Below are positions 1 to 9,227 of a stretch of 64,000 nucleotides of DNA, piece by piece (within the stretch, counting starts at the first letter, position 1; each line of letters begins with the position of its first letter). The stretch is from Corynascus novoguineensis. Lineage: Eukaryota > Ascomycota > Sordariomycetes > Sordariales > Chaetomiaceae. A program made the translations under genes and the position numbers. Location of the stretch: positions 68,889 to 132,888 of the forward strand of contig MU857664.1 of NCBI GenBank assembly GCA_033296725.1. The letters run 5' to 3'. Under the pieces are notes generated by a model, which saw nothing but the letters and a program-made list of their open reading frames with translations, did no database searches and was not told where the DNA came from.

Positions 1-3000
1 TCGCGATCTGACGACGTCCATCGACACCCTCTATGATCTCTCCAGGACAAGATCATCGCAGGCCTCGGCGGCTGTGCGCCAAAGGCTGCCCGCGCCGACT
101 CCAGGCCCAGAAGACCTGCGCCCATTCGAGTCGTCCAGAATCCAGACACCTCGACAAATTGATCCCAAGTCGCTCACCAACTTGCGCTCCATGCAGGCCG
201 AACCCATGACGGAGCTGGCTGAGCAGGAGCGCTCCCGCGAGATTGTGTTCATGAGCAAGCAAGCGTACGCCGAGCTCACACAGACCACCTCAGGTGGGCG
301 ACAGCCCCACGCTCCGCTGCTTCTCGAGTACGCCCCTTTCGACTCCATCTACTCCATGACGGGCATCTCACCACCAATGGGGCGCTTCGAGAAGGTGTCA
401 GCCGGTCTTCAACAGGAGCCGCAACGGTCGCCTGGGTCTTGGACCGGCTTGCCGCGTCTGCTGGGCTACTTTGAGGATATGGACAACTCCAGGTTCGGCC
501 TTGTTTACCAGTTTCCGCGGACTTTCAATCCCGTCACCTTCGAGCATCTCACCCAGAACCCCCTCTACAACTTGTGCTCGCTCGCCGACTTGCTGGTCCG
601 CCCAGATTTTGAGCCCAAGCTCGAGGCAAAGTTCCGACTCGCCGCTAATCTCGCCAACACCATCTTCGACATGCATGCCCGCGGCATCACACACGGCAAC
701 CTTGTCAGCGAAAACATCTCGTTTTGTAATGCCGTCGGCACAGACCCAGAGGTCAGCGGGATCACACAGGGCGAGGTTGACATCAGGCGGCCGCTGGTAT
801 CGTCCTTTGATATCTTCACGGACCCACAGTCGCAGGACGCTCCGAAGCCTTACTCCTTGTACAAGCATCCCCTCGACCCCAGGAACAGCGCCCAATCGCC
901 CTTGGCCAACAATGCAGACTCCAAAACTTTCGACCTCTACTCCCTTGCCATGATACTCTTGTCTGTCGGCCTCTGGACCAAGCTCGAGAACCTGGTGCCA
1001 AACATGGAGTCGCCCACCTTGCCTCAGACGGTCCTCGAACAGCTCGCCATCCGCTGTGGCTCCCTCTACATGAAAGCGGTTCAGACTTGCTGGAATGCTG
1101 TTGATCAAGAAATGGCTGGAGGCCACTTGACCGAGCAAATCGTGTCGCGCGTTCAATTCAAGGCGAGCAGGTACCTCGAGGCCTGCTGTATTTTGGATGG
1201 TGTTAGCAATCTAGAAGAGCGACTGGGTGACGACCTTGGCGAGCCGCGTCCAGAACCCGTGCAGCCCATCACAGCCGGCCCCTCGGTTCGCAGGCCTGAC
1301 AAGTCAACTACATCCCAGACTCCCGAAATTTTGTCTGAACAACGCACTGCAATGGGTTCTGCCCAAGAAGAGGCGCAAGCTGAGAGTCTAGGTATGTCGT
1401 CTTACGTAGCACCCTCGACCTCAACTAACAACGGCGCAGCCGAGGAGTCTACAAGGCCGTCCAAGACGAAGATGCGTCTTTATCCCCAGATACCGCTACC
1501 TCCCGAGATTGTCGAGAAATGGAACACAATATTTATGCCACAGATCAATAGCGCGCTGCGCCGTTTCTACCGCAAGAACCCCGAATCGGTTGAAATTTCG
1601 CTCGAGTCAATCGGCGAGAGTCCTCAGAACACCAAGCCGACGGTTCTTGTTATTTGCACCTCCGTGAGCAAGGTCAAAGCCATTCTCAAGAAGAGGTTGG
1701 GCAACCTGTTTGATGGGACCGCTGGTGTCGCGGTCAAGGTGTGCCGGGGCCAGGTTCTCCGGTCACGCAAGCATCCCAGCCGGAGCATGGCGAAATCGGT
1801 TGACGACGGCCACGAGGAGGTGGCGGCAGCCAACCCAGATTTCCAGGAGCGACCGAGAAACGGCGCCAGTATTGGAGCGTGGATTGGCGACCGCCATTTA
1901 CCGCCGGTGAGCCTTGGCGGCCTTATCATGGTCGACGACAGGCAGTATGGGATGACTGTCCATCACATGCTAGATGACCCAGATCAGGCAGCTTCGGCGG
2001 GAAGGGACGGCGCCCCTAGGAGCATGGCTGGTCCGCGGTCGGACTTGGCGTCGTGGTATGCTGAGCAGTATGACCACCACAGCGAGTCGGACCCCGACAG
2101 CGGAAGCGAAGGCTATGCCTGCGAGTTCTCAGACTCGGACTCGGACATCCTGTCTGAATCGGCCATCACCAGCGATTACTCAGACGACGAGGACGACGAG
2201 GATGAGCAGTTTACTGAGCCCGGGGATATACCAGGCGTCGAACCAGGCTGTGGCGATGGATATATTATTACGCAGCCTGCACTCGATGACGTTCCAGATG
2301 GCTTCTATCCTTCTGCCGAGACGGAGAACGAAGATCACCTGGACAGTTACTCCGTCGGCGAGGTGTACGCATCAAGTGGAATTCGGCGCCGCACTGAAAA
2401 CGGCTTGCTCCACGAGATCGATTGGGCGCTGTTCGAGTTTCAAGACGATCGTGCCCCGGACGACAACCTTATCCCAACCGTTCCCAGCTCAGTCAAAGCT
2501 AGGCGACGAATGTCCTGGGAAGAGGAGCCAGCTTATGACGAAGGCGAAGATATTTCTTTCATTCACCCCACCTCCGTCGTTGCCTCATCCAGCCTTCCCG
2601 GTCTCGAAGTGCAGTGCATGGCACGAACCAGCGGGTTGCAGACCGGCTTGGTTCTGCAAGCTGTTGCATCGGTAAAGATCTACGGCCGCGCCTCCCCCAG
2701 CCACATTTACCAAGTCTCAGGCACGCATCAACCCCAAATCCAGTCACAGCACAGCTCCCGACGGGCTGCCTTACCAATGGGCATCCCTGGCGATAGCGGC
2801 GCTTGGGTCGTGGACCGCGACCAAGGCGCCGTGTGCGGGCACATCCTCGCGTGGAGCGAGCGGAAACGCGTCGCATACATATGCCCGATGGACGTGCTGA
2901 TGCTGGATATCGCCGAGACGCTCGAGGCCAACGAGATCCGCCTGCCCGGGGGACAGATCATCTTCTCGCGCAAGCCGTTGTCGATGCTGCCCGGACAGCC

Positions 3001-3430
3001 GAAGAAGGCCATCGCGCGGACATCAACACAATCAAGCCGGTTCAGCAGGATGAGCGGGCTCAGCCGGGTGTCGGAGCAGGTGTCGGAGTTGGACGAGGAC
3101 GACGACGAGGATGCCGCGCCCAGCCTCGTGTCGCCGCTGCAGCAGAACCGGCAGTCGATCCAGAGCCGGCATTCGATTCAGAGTCGGCACTCGATCCAGA
3201 GTCGACGGCAGTCCCAGTTGAGTCAGCGCAGCTCGTATGTGGCGCATCGGTCACAGCGGGGCGACGTAGATGCGCTATCACCCGCGCCGGGGAAGGAAGC
3301 CCATAATGATAATGGTGATGATTCTTATGATGATGGTCTCGAGGTAGAATTGCCTCCCACCAAGGAGTTCAAGGAGATGCAGTTGTCGGAAAAAGACGTT
3401 CCAGTGGGAATGATGGGTTGGGTTGTCTGA
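1..3430 (+). CDS. Degenerate kinase-like / trypsin-like protease fusion protein (5' partial)
   Basis: The frame is open from base 2 with no stop, so the true start lies left of the window; the GTG at 74 is not a convincing start. The stop is TGA at 3428-3430. Roughly nt 450-1130 look like a protein-kinase fold, but the catalytic-loop HRD position reads HGN (692-700) and the DFG position reads FDIF (about 806-817), so it is probably a pseudokinase. Downstream is a trypsin-like pattern: His in TVHHM (1961-1966), Asp in IDWALFEF (2420-2422) and Ser in GDSGAW (2795-2797). About 150 residues of Ser/Asp/Glu-rich sequence separate His from Asp. The C-terminus carries Ser/Gln/Arg repeats. A 48-nt intron is likely at 1392-1439 (GTATGT, CTAAC, GCAG); it is a multiple of three with no stop. 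The visible N-terminal helix might be the tail of a HeLo-like region, which is a guess. The function is not established. Confidence 0.75.
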   Translation, partial: RDLTTSIDTLYDLSRTRSSQASAAVRQRLPAPTPGPEDLRPFESSRIQTPRQIDPKSLTNLRSMQAEPMTELAEQERSREIVFMSKQAYAELTQTTSGGRQPHAPLLLEYAPFDSIYSMTGISPPMGRFEKVSAGLQQEPQRSPGSWTGLPRLLGYFEDMDNSRFGLVYQFPRTFNPVTFEHLTQNPLYNLCSLADLLVRPDFEPKLEAKFRLAANLANTIFDMHARGITHGNLVSENISFCNAVGTDPEVSGITQGEVDIRRPLVSSFDIFTDPQSQDAPKPYSLYKHPLDPRNSAQSPLANNADSKTFDLYSLAMILLSVGLWTKLENLVPNMESPTLPQTVLEQLAIRCGSLYMKAVQTCWNAVDQEMAGGHLTEQIVSRVQFKASRYLEACCILDGVSNLEERLGDDLGEPRPEPVQPITAGPSVRRPDKSTTSQTPEILSEQRTAMGSAQEEAQAESLGMSSYVAPSTSTNNGAAEESTRPSKTKMRLYPQIPLPPEIVEKWNTIFMPQINSALRRFYRKNPESVEISLESIGESPQNTKPTVLVICTSVSKVKAILKKRLGNLFDGTAGVAVKVCRGQVLRSRKHPSRSMAKSVDDGHEEVAAANPDFQERPRNGASIGAWIGDRHLPPVSLGGLIMVDDRQYGMTVHHMLDDPDQAASAGRDGAPRSMAGPRSDLASWYAEQYDHHSESDPDSGSEGYACEFSDSDSDILSESAITSDYSDDEDDEDEQFTEPGDIPGVEPGCGDGYIITQPALDDVPDGFYPSAETENEDHLDSYSVGEVYASSGIRRRTENGLLHEIDWALFEFQDDRAPDDNLIPTVPSSVKARRRMSWEEEPAYDEGEDISFIHPTSVVASSSLPGLEVQCMARTSGLQTGLVLQAVASVKIYGRASPSHIYQVSGTHQPQIQSQHSSRRAALPMGIPGDSGAWVVDRDQGAVCGHILAWSERKRVAYICPMDVLMLDIAETLEANEIRLPGGQIIFSRKPLSMLPGQPKKAIARTSTQSSRFSRMSGLSRVSEQVSELDEDDDEDAAPSLVSPLQQNRQSIQSRHSIQSRHSIQSRRQSQLSQRSSYVAHRSQRGDVDALSPAPGKEAHNDNGDDSYDDGLEVELPPTKEFKEMQLSEKDVPVGMMGWVV
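3145..3216 (+). repeat. In-gene tandem repeat encoding SIQSRH-type units
   Basis: Three near-identical 18-nt units encode (R/H)SIQSR-type hexapeptides, followed by a looser Gln/Ser/Arg stretch, in the C-terminal tail of the kinase/protease-like gene. The repeat keeps the reading frame and differs between units mainly at third codon positions, so it is selected as protein or is old. It may vary in copy number between strains (inference). Confidence 0.7.
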
Positions 3431-3927
3431 CGCCATTAATGGATCAGAAACATTCGTTGTACGAAGTTTAGTTTGCTTTTGCATCACTCAGCATTTCACG
3501 TAAATAATTCTTGTTTTGGAAACTTAATGGTTTGCGACGTTCCTTAATAAGTGTCACTTCTCACCGAGGATCTTGCCGTCTTGTCTGATCTGCTCCATTG
3601 ACTCAAACTAACGTAGACTGATCGCAGGCGCCAACGCCGTACAAAGCTTGACTATGACAAGGAAACTCGATTGCTAAGCCGCGTAAGAGAGGGTATATGA
3701 TGGTAGTACAACAAAGGAGAGTCCATAATACAATTTGACCGTCACCCCTTCCTCCGACTGATTATCATCCCACGACCGCTCGCCCTTTTGGAATCAGGTC
3801 CTTGCGGCGTGGCATATCATGCCGGGTAACGCTCGGAATCATGATTATCATCTCGCATCATCACACCTCTCCCTCTATTCTCGCCTCCTCCCTCTTTCCC
3901 TCCTCTCCAACCTCCCACAATCTTTCC
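3431..3927. other. Convergent intergenic region
   Basis: About 500 bp lie between two converging genes, so it should hold the 3' UTRs of both. I see no ORF, RNA gene or strong repeat. The part at 3860-3930 is pyrimidine-rich. Confidence 0.6.
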
Positions 3928-6900
3928 TCACAACTCGTCCCTGATACTCGATGCCGTATCCTTGACAGCAGCCGTCGCCTCGGCCGCGGCGCTGGCAACC
4001 TTGTCCCCGACGCTCGACGCTGACGCGACGCCGGTTGCGTACGCGGCGCCGAGGCGCGAGATGACGCTCTCGGAGAAGGACGGCTCCTTGCCAATGAGCA
4101 CCTCGGACATGATGCTGCTGACAGCCGAATACTGCTTGGCGAGTTCCTCAGACCCGGCGGCGGCGTAGGCTCCTGCGGCGCCAGCCGCCGAGGTCGCTGA
4201 GGACGCGTACTCGCCCGCGGTGTTGTAGACGCTCGCATACCAGGGTGTGGGCGTCGGCGCGCCATAAACCTGCAGGCTGATCTTAGTGACTACGGCGTCC
4301 CAGCCTTCGGCGACTTTGTCGCCCGCGGCGGACACGTTCTCGCTGGCGACGGAGGCAGCGGAAGAGACGCCGTCGGCCGCAGCGGAGAGGGCAGACGAGG
4401 CACCATCGCTCACTGCAGAGGCTGCGGAGACTGCGGACTCGCTGGCGACGGACGCTACCGAAGACGCGGAACCGGCAACATCTGTAGGGGTGGGAGTTGC
4501 GGTCATGGACCTCAGGGCAGAGCTGGCAGCGGCCATGAATTCAGAGTACCTGGCATGCGCCAGGCCAAGGTTGGCGTAGTAGTTGTGACGGGCATTATCG
4601 AGCATCTTGCTGACATGCTCAGCTGGCGTGGACGGGGTGGGAGTGGCGAGGCCAATCGCGATCTTGGCGCTCTCGTACTGTTCCTCAGCCCATTGACGAC
4701 CCTGCAGCAACCGCTGAGAGGCGATGGACTCGATCTGGGACCACTCTACCGCAGGTACCGGAAGCGTGGTGGGCAGAACGCCGGTCTTGGTTGTCGTGGA
4801 GCCGTAGAGTTGGCCAGACGCGCCCTTGATCGCGTCGTCCAGTCGGGAGCTAGCCGAAGCCATAGCGCTGCTGTAAGCTGCTGTTACTGACGCCAGCAAC
4901 TTCTGGTGTGCAGGCTCCGGGGTACCGTGGATTTGAGCGGATACAATGGACAGAGCTTGTGAGTACTGGTCGCTGGCGCGTGACATGGCTGATGTGTAAG
5001 CCGACTTTAAATCTTCGCGCATAGATTCCATGGTCGCAGAGACATCGTCCAGTGTGTCCTCGTCCAGTATTGGCTTTCGGCTAGGGACAGACTGAGCGGC
5101 GGCGCCAAAGAGCGCTGATTTCACAGTTGCCGTCTCAGAGATGGGCAAGCCATCTTCCTCCGTGTCCACCTCTCCGCTACCTTGGCCGTCTTCAACTGTT
5201 TCGTTATGCTCAATCGGCAGCTCAACCGGGTTAGCCTTTTCCTCTTCCACCACTTCTACCTGCTCAGTTACGTTTCCAAGTATCACCGGGGTTTCGAAGA
5301 TCAAGCTTGAGGCCACTTCGGGTTGCTCGACGATTTGCGCTTGGTCCGCGGCATCCGCAGTCGGTTCGGATGTAGGCTCAACAACGCTTGGAGGCTCTTC
5401 CGAGACAATCGAATCTTCCTTAGAAACAGTTTCTGACTGCTGTGACTGCTCTGAAGCAAAAGATTCCTCTGAGAAACTAGCAACGGTTTCAGCCTCGGTC
5501 TTGACATCCGGCTCGGCAATATTCTCGCTTGTAGTCTCAGCATTTGATTCGGGGGCATTTTCATCCCCAGGCGCCTCCGTATGGCTAGTTTCATTGTCTT
5601 CGAGAGCTAAGTAGGCCTCAACCGCGGGTTCAGATGACGGATCAGAAGTTTCAGAGGCTGTAGAAGTGCTCTCCGAGCTAGCTTCTGGCTCCTCGGGTTT
5701 CTTTTCGACTTCTTGCGAGCCCAGAACGGCGCCGGACGCCTGGCTTGCGGCTTCAGAAGCAAGACTGACGCCGTCGCTGATCCCTTCCAACACCGAATCT
5801 TTGGCCGCCTTGGCAGCATCACCAACCGAATCAGCAGCGCTCGCGGCTGCTAATTTAGCAGCCTCGGCAGCCTCCGCGGCCTGTTGCATCAAGGTGCTGT
5901 CAAACTCGGGAGTGTCATCGCCAGCGATCAGTTTCCAGTTAGCGACCTGCTTCAGGCGAGCGAGTTCTCTGGCGGTTGAGGCGGCCACTTCCATCGCCTC
6001 ATCCTCGATATTCGCGGCCTCAATTTGGGCAAGCTCGAGACTAGGGTGGCTGACGACATGACTTTGAAGATCGCTCTTCCACTCGTCAAAGCGGCCCTTG
6101 AGTTGATGATACTTGGCCCAGTCCTTGTACGTGATGCCGTCCGTCCATGCCCACTTCATGCCGATCTTCTGGAGGGCCAGATCCCGGATGTTCTCGAGGA
6201 TTGAGAAGTGAGTCTCGGCGGCCTGTGTGACGGAACGCTGTAGCTCTTGTTCGAAGCTTTCCCGCCATGTTCGTACCGCCTGGGCCTTGCTCTTAACCGA
6301 CATTCCAGCCTGGCGGACAGCCCTAACGATCTGCTCCTGGGCGTCCTCGTGCGTCACGCGGCCCTTGTTCACGGTCCCAATGATTTCGATAATGGCGCGC
6401 CGAAGGTTGACCAGCTCGGTGATGGCAGCTGTTTGCAGCCGCTCAAGGTGTGCTTTTCCTTTGACCCCTGCATTCCGTTGCATCATATCCTGGGCAATCT
6501 CCTGGACGCGGTCATCGATTTCTGCAGCGGCCTCATCGGCAGCCTTCGCATACCGCTCCTGCCAGTCCTTGAGGTCGGCCGCCACAATTTCGCGTGTCTC
6601 GCGGCGCCTTGGGTCTTCCTTCTCGAGTTTCTCGTCAACCTCTGGTGGCGGGATGGGCTCCAGCGTCGATCTCGATCGGGCAGACTCTGCAGCATGGCGT
6701 TCCTTTTTCGCTGTAGCAGTGGTGGATGACGACGCATACGTCGGCGTAGGCGTGGCGGTAACTGAAGCCGCAGGCTTGGTAAACGAGGACGTTGTTTTGG
6801 CCAAAATGCTCGTCGAGGAGTCGATGGGCGGCTTCGGGACGGATTTCTTGCCGGTGCTGTAGCGTCCCAAACGCTTGCCAATTTTGACCAGCTGGGGCTC

Positions 6901-7748
6901 GACATTCTCAACATAGATGGTCCTAATCTGCGGCCCAACAGTCCCGTCCAGGAAAGTGTAGGTCCTGTTCCATGTCCAGACGAAAGCCGGAACCACAGTG
7001 TTGCTCGTGAAGGCAGATGTCGCCCGGTAAGCCTCTACCAAGTGGGGCTGCACGTACAGGTACGTGGGCACCAGGAACTCATGGTAGGTCTGGAGGCTGT
7101 TTGTCCGCACAATCTCGTAGTACGGGCCGAGGGCGGTAGCGATGCTCTTGACATAGGGAGCTAGCTTTTCGTCGTACTGCGCTCTGACAAGGCTCTGATA
7201 CTTTTCCACCTGCGGCTGGACGCTTTTCTCCCATTGAGCTTTGCCGAGGGCTTGGGCCTGTTGCAGGCGCGGGGCGCCGTGCTGCTTCGCGTAGGCCCAG
7301 CTCGGCGCGATGATCTTCTGGTCGAGCGTGTTGTAATAAGGTCGCACCACATCAATGTATGGCGATGCGTACGCGTCGTAGTAGGGCTCGATGTGGGGCG
7401 AGACGGCGTGTTTGAGCTGGAAGTAGGGCTTGCAGATGCGCGGGGAAGTGTCGTCGCAGGCGTCCAGACTTGCAGGGCACCGGAAGATAATCGATAAAAT
7501 CGAGTACCAAGTCAGCAACCTACGACATCATCAGCGAACGCGAAACCAAACTGACGGAACTGAACAAAGTGGTGGACTTACCGCGCAGCGATGCTGAATA
7601 TTCGGGCGAACATGCCGGATCGGCGGGATTTTGTCCTCATCTTATTGCCAGGCGCGCGACCGTTTATCGGAGACTTGATGGCGCCATTGATCCCGTTCGT
7701 CGCCCTCGAAGCCTGAGTGGTCCTTGGCGTGCCGTTCGTGTTGTCCAT
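3928..7748 (-). CDS. Large Ala/Ser-rich membrane-anchored protein ending in RDEL
   Basis: Two exons are read: 7748-7582, beginning at an ATG, and 7519-3928. They are joined by a 62-nt intron (GTAAGT donor; TAG acceptor at 7522-7520). The product is about 1,250 aa. A basic N-terminus (residues 1-50) precedes a hydrophobic segment spanning the splice (LLTWYSILSIIF), which looks like a type II signal anchor. A Tyr/Pro-rich section (PYY repeats, residues 85-260) follows, then charged helical sequence, an acidic Ser/Thr/Glu-rich middle, and C-terminal Ala/Ser-rich modules spaced by TPTP motifs. The last four residues are RDEL (3942-3931), a plausible variant of the KDEL/HDEL ER-retrieval signal. 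Similar fungal proteins are, to my knowledge, often mislabelled as a hox-type transcription factor; nothing here supports DNA binding. An ER-lumen or lipid-associated structural role is only inference. Confidence 0.8.
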
Positions 7749-9223
7749 GATGCGGCGTGGTTCAGCACCAGGCTGATGACCGGAAGCCGCGCCAATGCGT
7801 CAGGCGATGAGCGCTGTGTCTGCTTCGTATCTGCAGCTCTAGAGCGCCCTGTGGAACCGCGCGGTGGGCTTGCGTGAATCGCGCGATGGGGTTGCAGCGT
7901 GGTGCTGGAGCGTGGTGCTGGCGGATGGGGATGGTCGAGATTGGTGGGATGAAGGTCGAAGAAAGGCTTGTGACTTCGAATTACCTTGGCTATTACCTAA
8001 CGCATGAGCTGCCTGCTTATCGCGGAGCCAAGAACAGAGAGAATCGACGCCGCAGACGATGGCTTAACGATATCAGATTGCAATGTTTGAATGGCTCTTG
8101 CCGAACGATGGTGTCTGCTGCCAAAAATGCGGCCTTCAGGACACCTTTGAGGAATGCTCGGGGTCTCCTCCGAAATTCTTGGTGATGCTGTCACTTCACG
8201 TCGATCAAGCGCAAAAGCTTGGATTTTGGTCTTAGCGTGACGCAGCTGCAGTAGCCCCACGCAGCAATGGACGTCATTCGCAGCGCTCCCACCAATCTCA
8301 ACAGCTGCAGCTGCGGTTGGCTTGCAAGCAGATAGCTAAAATTCACCAAACGTTTTGGTGTCAGGTTGGAGATGGAGAGACCTGGGTTTTCTATTGATAG
8401 ATAATTTATCCTGGGATCGTGCCGGACTGTCTCAGGGCACTCGGCTATCCCCTCAACCCTCGGTAGGGGGCAAAAGGTATGTTCGAGAAACTGTCCATGC
8501 TGTTTCAAAACACACTCATTCGGACCCCTGCAGCAGGGCCAAGACTCAACACCTGGCAAGTTACGGAAGATATGATCTGTATATTTAGTAATAGTCAGTT
8601 AGCTAGTTATATGCTTTTTCTTATTTTTGAAAGAGAAAACTGGGTAAAGATAAACTGTGGCGATCAACCAAGATACCTGAAAATATACGATAATAGATTG
8701 TCTGCGGCTTGGCGGCATGGAAAAAGGCCAAGCCCAGGCCCCAAAGCGCTGAGTGCAAGGGATTCTGACCTGGGAGGAGTTGTGAAGTCATCCTTGAGAG
8801 GAGGCACGTGCGTATTCCGCTCTTCCTCCTGTATCCTGGCGCTTCATTGGTCGATGTTCCCCAAGAGCCTGTGGGGTAACAATGTGCGCTATCATCGTGT
8901 TCTCGTCGCTGGCAGACACTTTTTCGATTCGCCATCGGCCGCGAGAACCACGAAACTACGCGAATAGTGCGTTTGTCCAGCACCGCTTGTCTGGCGTCCT
9001 TTCATTTCGTATTCCTAGAACAAAGCGGCAACCTTTAGTAATTCAACTACCCAGCCTCTTGTTGCTGTGTTGTTTCATTGATATTTTTCGCAACAACTGC
9101 CGATTTTCCAAACGACGTTTCGCAGAGAGCCGTCTTTCCAGCGACATCGCGTCAGCCGCCATCTGAATTATCCGAATCATATCGCCCTCCCATCTCCCTG
9201 ATGGGAGCTAGGTTCATCTCGCC
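7749..9223. other. Divergent promoter region
   Basis: About 1.5 kb lie between two divergently transcribed genes. They should contain both promoters and 5' UTRs. An inverted CCAAT box (ATTGG) sits at 8846-8850, and an AT-rich patch runs 8571-8710. The longest open frame (8479-8967, +) has no recognisable motif and atypical composition. I call no gene here. Confidence 0.5.
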
Positions 9224-9227
9224 ATGA
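9201..9227 (+). promoter_or_regulatory. Upstream ORF overlapping the Doa10 start codon
   Basis: An ATG at 9201 opens an eight-codon ORF whose TGA stop (9225-9227) overlaps the main ATG (9224-9226) as ATGA. The main ATG has a favourable purine (G) at -3, while the upstream ATG has C at -3. If the transcript starts upstream of 9201, this arrangement could tune translation by leaky scanning or termination-reinitiation. The transcription start is unknown. Confidence 0.5.

Noticed and set aside
3145..3216. Short regular repeat considered as a CRISPR-like array
   Set aside because: The repeats are contiguous coding units in a eukaryotic gene with no spacers.
8479..8967. 162-codon plus-strand ORF upstream of Doa10
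   Set aside because: It spans an AT-rich intergenic patch, with mixed codon use and no motif; more likely promoter or 5' UTR sequence.
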